Assembly: GCA_035943995.1 (NCBI GenBank)
Contig: DASZBS010000066.1
Coordinates: 33,482-97,481, forward strand
DNA length: 64,000 bases
Source: Vulcanimicrobium sp035943995
Lineage (GTDB): Bacteria; Vulcanimicrobiota; Vulcanimicrobiia; Vulcanimicrobiales; Vulcanimicrobiaceae
Direction of reading: 5' to 3'
Numbering within the stretch: position 1 is the first letter of the stretch; each line of letters opens with the position of its first letter. The notes below the pieces were generated by a model. The model was given only the letters and a program-made list of their open reading frames with translations, was not told the origin of the DNA and searched no databases. Shown piece by piece: positions 6,866-16,265 of the stretch. A program made the translations under genes and the position numbers.

Positions 6866-7060
6866 ATGACCGGGCTCGTACTGTGTCCCTGCAGGCATCC
6901 GGTCGAGGGGCACGATCAGGACGGCTGCAAGGGGGTTCGCGGCATGCGGTGCCAATGCCGATTGGCGCCCAGCGAGGCGCTCGACGCGGCGATCGAATCG
7001 GTGCGTTCGACGTACGCGCGCCAGGGCGTGGACGCCCTGCAGCCGCGCCGCCGGGAATGA
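6866..7060 (+). CDS. Cys-rich mini-protein, paralogue of the one at 24397
   Basis: 64 residues: LCPCRHPVEGHDQDGCKG then MRCQCRLAPSEAL and a C-terminal helix (DAAIESVRSTYAR). Four or five cysteines in C-x-C...C...C-x-C spacing plus two His point to zinc or Fe-S binding. The paralogue at 24397-24588 shares the layout almost residue for residue. Both lie next to sigma-control genes (an ECF factor here, STAS/SpoIIE there). Too short for most gene finders; conservation between copies argues it is real. Function unknown. Confidence 0.65.
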   Translation: MTGLVLCPCRHPVEGHDQDGCKGVRGMRCQCRLAPSEALDAAIESVRSTYARQGVDALQPRRRE

Positions 7061-7064
7061 GCGG

Positions 7065-8408
7065 TCAGCGTTCGAGCGCAATGCGAGCGACCGGAGCTTG
7101 CAAGGGGTCGAACTGCGGATTGAGCGCTAGCGCGCGCCGCAGATAGTCGCGCGCCGCGGGCTCGTCACCAGCGGCGCGTGCGATCATTCCGGCGTGATAG
7201 AGAAGTCGCGCGTCGCCGGTGCCGAGGCGAAGGGCCGCTCGAGCGGCCGACCGGGCTTCGGTGAGCCGGCCGGCTTTTAGCGCCGTCCAAGCGACGGCGT
7301 CCGCTCCGTACACGTCGCGGCGCACGGCATACTCGTGCTTCGCATCGGCATACGCCTCGCCGGCCTTCATGTCGTGATCGGCGTAGAAGAGCGCGAGTTG
7401 GCGATTGTAGAGCACGCCGTTCACGGCGCTCAAATGCCCGATCGCCTCGACGAGCGCGTACTGCGCGGCTGCGTCCGCATCCCGGCCGGCCAATTCGTAG
7501 AGATCGCCGAGCGCAGCGACGTACGTGGGATCGGGAAAGCGCCGGATCGCAGCTTCGTATTGCACAATCGCGTCCGGGACGTCGCCGCGTGCGGCGCGAA
7601 CCCGTCCCAGCGATCCGAGCGCGCGAAAGTAGTTCGGGAAGCTCGCCAGCGCATCGCGATCGTACTGCTCGGCCGCGTCGTACCGGCCCTCGGCAAAAGC
7701 GGTCTCACCGAGCTGCCATTGGCACCACGCGATCGTTTCGCGCGGAGGAACGGCGAGCCGGATCGCGAGCGCCAGCGCATTGGTGAAATGCCGCGCCGCG
7801 CCGGAACCGTCGCCGTGCAGAAAGGCGAGGCGGGCCAGCCGCGGTTCGCCGTTCGCGTCGACCCCGCCGCTGTGCCGCGCCATCTCGCGGTACGCGCGCG
7901 CCGCGTCGTCGTATTCGCCCAGCTCGACGAGGGCGTCGCCCAAGATCGCATACGGATAGCTCTTGGAGGGATCGAAGCGGATGAGCTCGCGGGCCCGGTC
8001 GCGCGCGCCGGTGAAATCGTGCGACGCGAACTGGCCCAGTGCGAGCGCCGTCACGCCGTCGGCGTTGCGTACCACCGGGACCGACGCCAGGGAAGCGTGC
8101 GCGGCTTGCAGCGCAGCTTCGAGATCGCTGATGCTGCCGGTTTCGCGCAGCAGCTGAAGATGGTAGCCGGCCAGCTTGTTGAGTGCGTTGGCATCCTCGG
8201 GATCGCTGCGCACCTTCGCTTCGAGAAACCGCACGGTCTCGCGAACGTCGGCCCCTTCCTGAAACGCGGACGGCCCCGCTGCCAACGCGCTTGCCGCCGC
8301 TTCGGCGATCGGCACATGCCGGTCCGGCGCGCCGCCGAGCGCGCGAACGCCCCACACCGCGCACGAGAGCGCGATGAGGAGCGCGATACGGATCGCCATA
8401 ACTCGCAT
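7065..8408 (-). CDS. Secreted tetratricopeptide-repeat protein
   Basis: 447 residues with a signal peptide (IRIALLIALSCAVWGVRAL). From residue ~60 to the end it is built of TPR units, for example YPYAILGDALVELGEYDDAA, YFRALGSLGRVRAARGDVPD and LLYHAGMIARAAGDEPAARD. TPR arrays are protein-binding scaffolds. It starts 17 bases after the DUF4331 gene on the same strand, an arrangement that suggests one operon and a joint periplasmic role. Confidence 0.85.
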   Translation of the reverse strand: MRVMAIRIALLIALSCAVWGVRALGGAPDRHVPIAEAAASALAAGPSAFQEGADVRETVRFLEAKVRSDPEDANALNKLAGYHLQLLRETGSISDLEAALQAAHASLASVPVVRNADGVTALALGQFASHDFTGARDRARELIRFDPSKSYPYAILGDALVELGEYDDAARAYREMARHSGGVDANGEPRLARLAFLHGDGSGAARHFTNALALAIRLAVPPRETIAWCQWQLGETAFAEGRYDAAEQYDRDALASFPNYFRALGSLGRVRAARGDVPDAIVQYEAAIRRFPDPTYVAALGDLYELAGRDADAAAQYALVEAIGHLSAVNGVLYNRQLALFYADHDMKAGEAYADAKHEYAVRRDVYGADAVAWTALKAGRLTEARSAARAALRLGTGDARLLYHAGMIARAAGDEPAARDYLRRALALNPQFDPLQAPVARIALER

Positions 8409-8425
8409 GGTTCGCGGGGAAGCGG

Positions 8426-9649
8426 CTACTGCCGGGTGTGGTCGTCCGGATTCTGGCCGGGCGGGAACGGCTGCGTGGGGTCGGCCACGAACGGGAACAC
8501 GTTGCGGAACGCGACTTCGTTCTTGTCGACGTGATCGGTCATCGGAACACCGTTGTTGATGATCGTGAACGTGCCGTCCACGACGTCGTCCCGGAGGCGC
8601 CGCCCGCCCATCTTACCGTAGCCGCCGCCGGGGTTGTTTCCGCCGCCGGCGCCTTTGTTCGGGACGGTCAAGTCGAGCCGCAGGATGTCGCCCTTGGTCA
8701 CGGCCACGGCGGCAAGCATCGCGATGTGCGCGTCGTCGGTGCCCAAGTTCTTGAGGTTCTTGACGATGTCGTCCTTGAATTTGCCGTTCGCGTCGTCTTC
8801 GGTGGTCGACGCGTTGTACTCGTCCTTCCGCGCCGCGGGGAGAAGGCCGTTGTTGACGAGTGGGTTTCCGTCGCGGTCGACCGTCTTCCAATCGCCGCTG
8901 CCGGTGAGCTCGCCGTTGTCGCCGATCGTCTGCGTGCGGTGGCGCTGGGTGACGGCGTTGATACCGATGACGTTCCCGGCCCCTTTGAGCATGGAAGCCG
9001 GCACCTCGAGGGCGGTGATCAGCGTGTTGAACCCCGCGTATGTGTCGCGTCCGCGCGCTCCCAACAGCGATTTATCGGGGTGCCCCGGATGCATGAGCGA
9101 CGACGCGACGAAGCGATTCGCGCCGGTGTCGTCCAAGAAGAACGGATCGTCCATCACACCGGCGAAAAAGCTCACGCCTGTCGCGGGGTCCGTGGTGGTG
9201 ACGGGTTTCATCGGCGCGTACTCCTGCGTCGCGACCGTCGTCGGCGCGGTGAACGTCTTGCCGTTCGGCAGTTTGATGGTGGCGGTCTGCCCCGTCAGCC
9301 GGCCCACTCCCTTCGAGTACGTGACGTCGATGAAGGCGTCGGGCTTGGCATCGCCGGTGTTCTCGATCTCGAAGCGGTAGCGAATGTTCGGGTCGAAGAT
9401 CGACATGCCGAAATGCTCGCCGGAGACGATGAAACCTTGCGTGCTCATGATCAGGACGACCTTCGAGTTGTCGTTCGGATCGAGAAACGCGTACATGTCG
9501 GCGAGGTCGGCACCGCGGTCTTGCGCGACGATCGGCGAGTCGATGTGGTCGGAAGCACTGGTGCGCGCCGCCGGCACGAATTGGATCCCGAACGCAATCG
9601 CCACTCCGAGCGCGCCCAATGCCGACATGGTGTACCTTTTCGAAATCAC
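8426..9649 (-). CDS. DUF4331 family secreted protein
   Basis: 407 residues. The GTG at 9649 is chosen: GGAGAG lies just upstream and it opens a signal peptide (GALGVAIAFGIQFV). The mature N-terminus SDHIDSPIVAQDRGADLADM is diagnostic of DUF4331. Later parts include DAFIDVTYSKG, VFAGVMDDPFF-like and DVVDGTFTIINNG segments and a Gly-rich stretch near residue 335. The biochemical role of the family is not established. It is followed directly by the TPR gene. Confidence 0.9.
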   Translation of the reverse strand: MISKRYTMSALGALGVAIAFGIQFVPAARTSASDHIDSPIVAQDRGADLADMYAFLDPNDNSKVVLIMSTQGFIVSGEHFGMSIFDPNIRYRFEIENTGDAKPDAFIDVTYSKGVGRLTGQTATIKLPNGKTFTAPTTVATQEYAPMKPVTTTDPATGVSFFAGVMDDPFFLDDTGANRFVASSLMHPGHPDKSLLGARGRDTYAGFNTLITALEVPASMLKGAGNVIGINAVTQRHRTQTIGDNGELTGSGDWKTVDRDGNPLVNNGLLPAARKDEYNASTTEDDANGKFKDDIVKNLKNLGTDDAHIAMLAAVAVTKGDILRLDLTVPNKGAGGGNNPGGGYGKMGGRRLRDDVVDGTFTIINNGVPMTDHVDKNEVAFRNVFPFVADPTQPFPPGQNPDDHTRQ

Positions 9650-9773
9650 GATCTCTCCAGTTCGTCGAGCGCTCGTATGCTGATAGAAATTTGTCGATCG
9701 AGGTGATGCAAGGCTAACCCGGGCGTCGGCGCGCGAGCAACGACAGTTCGGTCCGGAACGGACACATGAGACA

Positions 9774-10514
9774 TTACACCGGCGCGACGACGCTGCGGTG
9801 CCGGCGCAGGAACCGAAGTCCGCCCAGCGCGATCGCCTCCACTCGCTCGTCGTGCCGCGCATCGATCACGTACCAGCCGTCATAGCGGATGGCGTCGAGG
9901 GCCACGAAGGTCTCCGACCATCCGACTTGACCGGTACCGGGGATCGCGTCGTCGTTCTCGGCGATCTGTACGTGCCGCAATCGTGCGCCCGCCGCGAGGA
10001 TCGCGCTGCTGATCGACGACTCCGCGATGTGGGCTTGGTACGTGTTGTAGAGCACGCCGAGATTGGGGTCGCCGACCGCGTCGACGAGACGACAGGTTTC
10101 CGCCAAGGTGAGCGCCGACGCGTCCGCGCTGTCGTCGCGACCGCCGAGCGCGATGGTGACGCCGCGCTCGGCGGCGTACGTGGTGACGCCGGCGAGCATT
10201 GCGACGCCGAGGCGATCTTCCGCGGACGCCAATGGCCCGCAGAGCACGTGAGCGTCCAGCAGCGCGCACGCGTCGACGAGGTCGCGAACGTGCCGCTCGA
10301 ACGGAACCGACGGCTCCGCGATGCCGGCGACGGTCGCTTCGAGGCCGAGATGCGTCAGTTGGTGCCGCACGATCCGGATGGCATCGAGATCGAGCGGATC
10401 GTGCACGTGCAGCTCCACGCCGTCGAATCGCCAGCGCGCGATGCGCTCCAGGCGCGCGAGCGTCTCATCGGCGGGCTCCGCGGCGCGGATCGAGGCACTC
10501 ACGCCGAACTTCAC
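9774..10514 (-). CDS. Sugar phosphate isomerase/epimerase, TIM-barrel
   Basis: 246 residues of the AP-endonuclease-2 / xylose-isomerase-like TIM barrel. Features include KFGVSASIRAAE at strand 1, DGVELHVHD (metal-binding Glu), VTIALGGRDDSA, GVLYNTYQAHIAES, LRHVQIAENDDAIPGTGQVG and a final DARHDERVEA. Enzymes of this fold isomerise or epimerise sugars or inositols with a divalent metal; the substrate is not evident. Divergent from the NB-ARC regulator gene. Confidence 0.8.
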   Translation of the reverse strand: MKFGVSASIRAAEPADETLARLERIARWRFDGVELHVHDPLDLDAIRIVRHQLTHLGLEATVAGIAEPSVPFERHVRDLVDACALLDAHVLCGPLASAEDRLGVAMLAGVTTYAAERGVTIALGGRDDSADASALTLAETCRLVDAVGDPNLGVLYNTYQAHIAESSISSAILAAGARLRHVQIAENDDAIPGTGQVGWSETFVALDAIRYDGWYVIDARHDERVEAIALGGLRFLRRHRSVVAPV

Positions 10515-10642
10515 CCGTGCAGCCTACGCCGAGCGAAGCCGTCGCGCAACGGAAGTTACGTCAGATAGGACACTTCGCGGTTCAGCTTGCGCGAGGGGAA
10601 GGAACGCACGCGCGGCGCGCAAAGACGCGCCTGCCAAGACAT

Positions 10643-13075
10643 ATGGCGGAACGAAAGCAGCGGAGCCGGCGCGGCCTGATTCTGAGCGAAGCCGGCATCG
10701 CGCGCGTCAACCGCGCGCGGCGCAGGCTCGAGCTCGACCGCAACGACGGCTCACGGATATCGCTCGAACAGCTCGGATTCGCGGCGGGGCTGTCCGCGAA
10801 AAGCTTGTCGCGTCTGTTCAGTCGCGACGTTCCGGTCGACCGGCGCACGATCGAGCTACTCTTCGCCGAACTGGGCCTGAGCGTCGAGCCCGACGACGTC
10901 AGCCCGCCGGTGGCGCGCGTTCTCGCCGAGCGTGCGGAGATTCCGCACTACCGTACCGTTTTGTTCGGTCGCGAGCAGGAGCTCGCACGCCTGGCCGAGC
11001 TCGCGCGCGAACGGATGGTCGTCACGCTGACGGGATCCGGCGGCGTCGGCAAGACCCGGCTGGCCGTCGAGTGGATGCGACGCACCACCCTCTCGTACTC
11101 GCACATCGCGTTCCTCGACCTCACGGTTCTCACCGACGGTGCGACGCTGCGCGACGCGATCGGCGCCGTGCTCGATGATGCGGCCGCGGACGGAGAGGAC
11201 ATCCTGATCGTCCTCGACGGATGCGAGCATCTCGTCGAGGCCGCCGCCGTCGCGGTCAACGAGCTGCTGGACAAGTTGCCGCAGCTCAGCGTCCTCGCGA
11301 CCAGCCGCGAGCCGCTCGGCGTGGCGGGGGAGGCCGTGCTGCGCATCGCGCCGCTTGCGGTTCCCGAAGCGACGTCGGAGCTGCGTGCGGCTGCGGCACT
11401 CGGCTTTTCGGCGTTTGCGATGTTCGTCGAGCGGGCGCGTTCGTTCGACGACGGCTTCACGCTCGGCGACGAAGCGATACCGGTCGTCGCGGAAATCGTA
11501 CGCCGCCTCGACGGCGTACCGCTCGCGCTCGAGCTCGCGGCCGCTCGCGCGGCGTTCATGACGCTCCCTGACCTGTTGACGAGCTTACGCGACCACCTGG
11601 AAGCGCTCTCGGAAGGTGCGCGAGTCGGCGTCCCGCGTCATCGTTCCGCGCGCGCGCTGATCGACTGGAGCTACGAGCTGCTGACGCAGCGCGAGCGGGG
11701 CGTCTTCCTGTGTCTTGCGGCGTTCATGGGAACGTTTTCCGCCGCATCAGTCGCGGCCGTCTGCGCAGGGCATCCACCTGCGCACGCAATTGGCGAGATC
11801 CTCGCCGGACTCGTTCGCAAATCACTGCTGGTCGTTGACGCATCGGGGCCGGCGACCCGCTTTCGCATGCTCGAGACGATCCGCCAGTACGCCGCGGCGA
11901 AGCTCGCGCAAAGCGGCGACGCCGCTAGCGTGAAGCAGCGTCATGCGCTTCACTACTACGAGATCGCGGCGGCAGCCGCGCACGCAGCCGGACCGTCGAA
12001 TCAAGAATTCGCGCGGCGTGATCTCGAGCTCGAGATCCCAAACCTGCGCGAATCGCTCGAATGGTCCACGAGCGCTAGCCGGAACGTCTATCTCGGCGCG
12101 GCCATCGCAGCTCAGCTCGTGGAGTTTTGGGCGGCGCGCGGCGACTTCGTGGAAGCCGAACACTGGCTGCGGCGCACGGTCGAGTCGGAAAGCGAACTGC
12201 TGGCGAACGGCGTTCGGGCGAAGCTTCATGAGGGTCTGGCATTGGTCGCATATCGGCGTGGGCGCCTCGCCGAGGCCATCGAAGACGCGTCGAAAGCGTT
12301 GATCGTCTACGCCTCGATCGCCGATACCTCGGGGACACTGCGCGCGCGCGACCTCCTCGGTCTGGCCGCGCTGGACGGCGGCGAGCTCGAAGTCGCGCGC
12401 GATCGATTCGAGTCGACGCTGGCCGACGCACGTGCGATGAACGATCCTCGCGCCATCAGTACCTCGCTGAACAATCTGGGCCGCCTCACCTGCGACGAAG
12501 GACGATTCGAAGCAGCCATGCCGCTGTTCGCCGAGAGCCTCGCGACGGCGCGCACGAACGGGCTCGTGTCGCAAGCGATCTCGGCGTTGACGAACCTCTC
12601 GGAGTGCGCCCTGGCGCTCGGGCACTACAGCGCCGGACTCACCTACGCGCGGCTCGGGATCGCGGATGCGGAAAAGCTCGGCAATCGCGAAGCGACGGCG
12701 GATCTGGCGCTGCAGGCAGTTGCGCATCTCCTCCGCAGCGACGGTCTCGCGGCTGCCAGAGCCGAGGCAAGCTTTGCGTGGGAAGCGATCATCGACGTGC
12801 CGTACCGGCCGCCGATCGCTGCGCGGCTCGACGACGTCGCGCTGGCTCTGCACGCCGTGGGGGAGCCGCGACGCGCCGCGACGTTGCTCGGCGCAAGCGA
12901 TGCCTTCCGGCGGCGGGGCGAGCTGCTGGGGAGCGTGCGCGCGGGTGAACGTCGCCGGATCGCGCGCGCCGAGATCGGCGAGATGCTGTCGCCCGGTGAA
13001 GCAGAAGCGCTCACCACGCGCGGTGCGTCGCTCCTGCTGCGGGATGCGTTTCGCGAGGCGCTGCTCGACGACTAG
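10643..13075 (+). CDS. NB-ARC ATPase regulator with N-terminal HTH and C-terminal TPRs
   Basis: 810 residues from MAERKQRSRR. Residues ~10-85 form an Xre-like helix-turn-helix as found before NB-ARC modules. The P-loop GSGGVGKT is at 131-138, Walker B near ILIVLDGCEHL, and ATSREPLGVAGE is the ARC sensor. A winged-helix segment (ALIDWSYELLTQRERGVFLC) follows, then TPR-like repeats from ~430 (TSLNNLGRLTCDEGRFEAAM). This is the AfsR/MalT-like STAND class: a signal-dependent switch controlling transcription. It may act on the divergent isomerase gene, but nothing proves that. Confidence 0.85.
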   Translation: MAERKQRSRRGLILSEAGIARVNRARRRLELDRNDGSRISLEQLGFAAGLSAKSLSRLFSRDVPVDRRTIELLFAELGLSVEPDDVSPPVARVLAERAEIPHYRTVLFGREQELARLAELARERMVVTLTGSGGVGKTRLAVEWMRRTTLSYSHIAFLDLTVLTDGATLRDAIGAVLDDAAADGEDILIVLDGCEHLVEAAAVAVNELLDKLPQLSVLATSREPLGVAGEAVLRIAPLAVPEATSELRAAAALGFSAFAMFVERARSFDDGFTLGDEAIPVVAEIVRRLDGVPLALELAAARAAFMTLPDLLTSLRDHLEALSEGARVGVPRHRSARALIDWSYELLTQRERGVFLCLAAFMGTFSAASVAAVCAGHPPAHAIGEILAGLVRKSLLVVDASGPATRFRMLETIRQYAAAKLAQSGDAASVKQRHALHYYEIAAAAAHAAGPSNQEFARRDLELEIPNLRESLEWSTSASRNVYLGAAIAAQLVEFWAARGDFVEAEHWLRRTVESESELLANGVRAKLHEGLALVAYRRGRLAEAIEDASKALIVYASIADTSGTLRARDLLGLAALDGGELEVARDRFESTLADARAMNDPRAISTSLNNLGRLTCDEGRFEAAMPLFAESLATARTNGLVSQAISALTNLSECALALGHYSAGLTYARLGIADAEKLGNREATADLALQAVAHLLRSDGLAAARAEASFAWEAIIDVPYRPPIAARLDDVALALHAVGEPRRAATLLGASDAFRRRGELLGSVRAGERRRIARAEIGEMLSPGEAEALTTRGASLLLRDAFREALLDD

Positions 13076-13151
13076 ACCGACGACCGACGACCGAAAGACG
13101 GTTTCAGCGAGTTTGTCGATCCAAACCCGCGAGCGGCGGCGTAGTGCCGAT

Positions 13152-13586
13152 ATGAAGTACCCTCTGGCTCTTCGCGCCACCGACCAACGGGTCGTGGTAA
13201 TGCGCGGTCGAGCGACGACGGCCGCCGGTCGCGCGCTTCTCACCATGCTCATCGGCCTAGGCTCGCTGGCCCCCGCGTGGGCTGATTCCTCGGCCGCGAA
13301 ACCGATGAAGCCGGCCGTCCTCACCGTTCACATCAAGGACTACAAGTTCGTGCCGAACCTCGGAAACGTGCACGTCGGCGACTCGGTCGTCTTCGTGAAC
13401 GGCGACGACGAGACGCACACCGCTACGGCGATCGACGGGACGTTCGATTCGCACGGCCTTGGGGAAAAGGCGCGCTTTTCCCATACGTTTACCAAACCCG
13501 GAACATTCAACTATCACTGTACGATCCACACGCAGATGACGGGTACGATCGTAGTGACAATGCCGAAGAAGGGCAACGCTCGATGA
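13152..13586 (+). CDS. Cupredoxin (plastocyanin-like)
   Basis: 144 residues with a long signal region (hydrophobic core ~28-40). The copper ligands are visible: His89 in DETHTAT, then Cys123, His126 and Met129 in YHCTIHTQM. It is a periplasmic blue-copper electron carrier. Its stop overlaps the start of the histidine phosphatase by 4 bases. With the downstream cytochrome it could form a short periplasmic electron-transfer route. Confidence 0.9.
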   Translation: MKYPLALRATDQRVVVMRGRATTAAGRALLTMLIGLGSLAPAWADSSAAKPMKPAVLTVHIKDYKFVPNLGNVHVGDSVVFVNGDDETHTATAIDGTFDSHGLGEKARFSHTFTKPGTFNYHCTIHTQMTGTIVVTMPKKGNAR

Positions 13587-14203
13587 GAATCCTGGTGACC
13601 CGCTGGTTGTTGACCGTGGCGATGATCGTTTCGGCGGCGGCTCCGATCAAGGTTGGAGCGCAACAAGAGCTTGCCGGCCGAGCGTTGGTCGACGCGTTGA
13701 AGCATGGCGGCTACGTGATCGTCATGCGTCACGCGACGACCGAGGCGAAACCCGACGCGCCGAGCGTCGATCTGGCGAATTGCGCCACGCAGCGCAACCT
13801 GGTCGTGGAGGGCCGCACGATGGCGCGATCGATCGGTGGCGCGCTCGACGCGATGCAGGTTCCGCTCGGCCGCGTGATATCGAGCCCGTTCTGTCGCACG
13901 CGCGACACGGCCGATCTCGCGTTCGGGCACGGCGATACGGACGCGGGCCTGGGCGAGAAAGCCATGAAAAATCCCGCGACCTCGGCGGAGGCCGCAGCCG
14001 CTTTGCGCCCGCTCGTCGCGGCGCCGGTCCCAACCGGCACCAACACGATCGTCGTGACGCACGGCTTCAACATCAAATCCATCGTCGGCGCCGATTTCGT
14101 CGAGGGCGAGGCCGCGATCTTCAGGCCCGACGGAAAAGGCGGTTTTACCCTGATCGCGCGCGTGCTGCCGCTCGATTGGGCGAAACTGGCGAGCCAAAAG
14201 TAG
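13583..14203 (+). CDS. Secreted histidine phosphatase family protein
   Basis: 206 residues with a signal peptide. The phosphohistidine motif appears as VIVMRHATTE (RHG is RHA here) at ~47, the second Arg in ISSPFCRTRDTADL and the distal His in IVVTHGFNIKS. This is the phosphoglycerate-mutase-like fold; secreted members hydrolyse phosphate esters of unknown identity. Coupled to the cupredoxin gene by an ATGA overlap. Confidence 0.85.
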   Translation: MRILVTRWLLTVAMIVSAAAPIKVGAQQELAGRALVDALKHGGYVIVMRHATTEAKPDAPSVDLANCATQRNLVVEGRTMARSIGGALDAMQVPLGRVISSPFCRTRDTADLAFGHGDTDAGLGEKAMKNPATSAEAAAALRPLVAAPVPTGTNTIVVTHGFNIKSIVGADFVEGEAAIFRPDGKGGFTLIARVLPLDWAKLASQK

Positions 14204-14317
14204 GCGACGATACGCGTCCCGGCGCGGACTCATGGATTGTCGTCATCCAGTCTCACATGGATGAGCGTACATAAGTAGCGGACTTCAACCTCGAACGACG
14301 GAGAAGGTAGAGCGGCG

Positions 14318-15325
14318 ATGGGTGAATTCGATCAAGACCGAAGCGGGCCGGTCAGCAACGACGCTCCTCCGAGCCGCCGCAAACTGCTGGATTGCATGGG
14401 CGCCTGGGCCGGGGCTGCCGTGCTCTGGTCCGTCACCGCCGGCGTGCCCCATTCGCTGGGCCTGGTCGGTGAAGCTTCGGCCGCGGAGATGGACGGTAGC
14501 CTGACCTTCCTGCAGATAAGCGACAGCCACATCGGTTTCAAAAAGCCCGCCAATCCGGATGTGAAGGGCACGCTCGAAGAGGCGATCCGCCGTATCTCGA
14601 CCATGCCGACAAAGCCGGCGTTCATGATCCACACGGGCGACATCACCCACCTCTCAAAGCCTCAGGAATTCGACGACGCGTTGCAGATCATCTCTCAAGC
14701 GCGGCTCACCACCCACTACGTGCCGGGCGAGCATGATGTCCTGGACCCTGAGATCGCTTTATTCCGCGAACGCTTCGGACGCGGAACCAAGGGCGGCGGT
14801 TGGTACAGTTTCGATGACCGCGGCGTTCACTTCATGGCTCTGGTGAATGTCTTGACCAGCGGTCGCGACATGGGGTCCGTCTATGTGGACAACCCCGGGC
14901 CCAAGGCCGGCGGCCTTGGCCTGCTCGGCGACGAACAACTCGCCTGGATCGAGGACGACCTGCGGGGCCGATCGTCGTCGACGCCGATCGTGGTGTTCGC
15001 TCACGTTCCCCTCTGGGCGGCCTACCCGCCCTGGGGGTGGGGCACCGATGACGCGGCCATTGCGCTGGGGCATCTGAAGCGCTTCGGATCGGTCACGGTC
15101 TTGAACGGCCACATCCATCAGGTGTTGCAAAAGATCGAGGGGAACGTCGCCTTCCATACCGCGATCGCGACCGCATATCCCCAGCCGGCGCCGGGTACGG
15201 CTCCGCATGCGGGCCCCAAGAAGATGCCGCCCGGCAAGCTGCGCACGGCGATCGGTACGACGACCGTGACGTTTCGGCAGGGTCAGAGCCGCTTGGCCAT
15301 CGTCGATGCGCCGCTGGCAAGCTGA
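14318..15325 (+). CDS. Tat-exported metallophosphoesterase
   Basis: 335 residues. A twin-arginine signal (SRRKLLDCMG, RR at 20-21) precedes a hydrophobic stretch. Calcineurin-type metal motifs follow: DSH at 69-71, GD at 107-108, the GEHD box (normally GNHD), VFAHVPLW and NGHIHQ. It hydrolyses phosphate mono- or diesters in the periplasm with a two-metal centre; Asn replaced by Glu in the third motif is unusual. CGTCATC 77 bases upstream resembles the ECF -10 of the ferritin genes. Operon with the cytochrome c. Confidence 0.88.
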   Translation: MGEFDQDRSGPVSNDAPPSRRKLLDCMGAWAGAAVLWSVTAGVPHSLGLVGEASAAEMDGSLTFLQISDSHIGFKKPANPDVKGTLEEAIRRISTMPTKPAFMIHTGDITHLSKPQEFDDALQIISQARLTTHYVPGEHDVLDPEIALFRERFGRGTKGGGWYSFDDRGVHFMALVNVLTSGRDMGSVYVDNPGPKAGGLGLLGDEQLAWIEDDLRGRSSSTPIVVFAHVPLWAAYPPWGWGTDDAAIALGHLKRFGSVTVLNGHIHQVLQKIEGNVAFHTAIATAYPQPAPGTAPHAGPKKMPPGKLRTAIGTTTVTFRQGQSRLAIVDAPLAS

Positions 15326-15346
15326 GCGCGCAATGCGGAGAGTCGT

Positions 15347-16261
15347 ATGATTCGCAAATTGTTCTTCCTGGCGGCTACGTTTGCCGTCCTGGGCTTCGCG
15401 GCGTTCTGGTTCCTGACGATCCCGGCCACTGTGCGTGCGAGCGAGCTCGGGCCGCATACTCCCAACCTCGCCAATGGGAAGACGATGTTCCTGGCGGGCA
15501 ACTGTCAAGGGTGCCACGCCATCCCAAAGCAGCCCGACACGGCGCGCCTGGGCGGCGGTCTCGGACTCGTGTCGAAATTCGGCACTTTTTACGCGCCCAA
15601 CATCTCGTCGGATAGTAAAGATGGCGTTGGAGGCTGGACCGAGGCGCAGTTCGTCACAGCGATGAAGAAGGGCGTTTCTCCCGACGGAGAGCACCTCTAC
15701 CCCGTATTTCCGTATACGTCGTTTCAGCGAATGACGACGGACGATCTTCGCGATTTGCTCGCGTATCTCAAGACGCTGCCGGCGGTGTCGGGTCAGGTGC
15801 GAGACGCGGACGTGCGCTTTCCGATGAATATTCGTCGATTGATGGGCGGCTGGAAGCTTCTCTACCTCGACGGTAAAGAGTTCAAGCCTGACGCGACGCA
15901 GTCGGCGCAGTGGAACCGCGGCGCCTATCTCGTCAATGGTCCAGAGCACTGCGCCGAATGTCACAGCACCCGCAACGCCTTCGGTGCGATCGAGCACGGC
16001 AAGCGCTTCGCAGGCGCGCCCAACGCCTACGGCAAGCTGGTCGGCAATTTGGGCTTTCCGAACATAACTCAGGCCGCGCTCAAGAAATTCCCGGAACACG
16101 GCATCGCCACGATGTTGAGCAGCGGCCTGACCCCGGATGGCGACCGCCTCGGCGGCCCCATGACCGACGTCATTCGGAGCACATCACAATTGAGCGAGGA
16201 CGATCGCGAAGCGATCGCGGCCTACATCAAGTCCTTGCCCGCGGTCGGTGCCGAACGATGA
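15347..16261 (+). CDS. Di-haem cytochrome c
   Basis: 304 residues with an N-terminal membrane anchor or signal (~3-24). Two haem-binding motifs, CQGCH (53-57) and CAECH (202-206), sit in two cytochrome c domains with likely axial Met residues. It resembles the cytochrome subunits that take electrons from periplasmic dehydrogenases. It lies 21 bases after the metallophosphoesterase gene and points away from the cupredoxin only by co-direction, so joint use in electron transfer is inference. Confidence 0.9.
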   Translation: MIRKLFFLAATFAVLGFAAFWFLTIPATVRASELGPHTPNLANGKTMFLAGNCQGCHAIPKQPDTARLGGGLGLVSKFGTFYAPNISSDSKDGVGGWTEAQFVTAMKKGVSPDGEHLYPVFPYTSFQRMTTDDLRDLLAYLKTLPAVSGQVRDADVRFPMNIRRLMGGWKLLYLDGKEFKPDATQSAQWNRGAYLVNGPEHCAECHSTRNAFGAIEHGKRFAGAPNAYGKLVGNLGFPNITQAALKKFPEHGIATMLSSGLTPDGDRLGGPMTDVIRSTSQLSEDDREAIAAYIKSLPAVGAER

Positions 16262-16265
16262 AGCC

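Noticed and set aside
13075..13095. Short GAC/CGA direct repeats after the NB-ARC gene
   Set aside because: Only about three units of a 7-base pattern; no sign of function.
14241..14247. CGTCATC before the metallophosphoesterase as a certain ECF promoter
   Set aside because: The spacing to the ATG matches the ferritin promoter, but no A-rich -35 element precedes it, so it is kept only as a hint.
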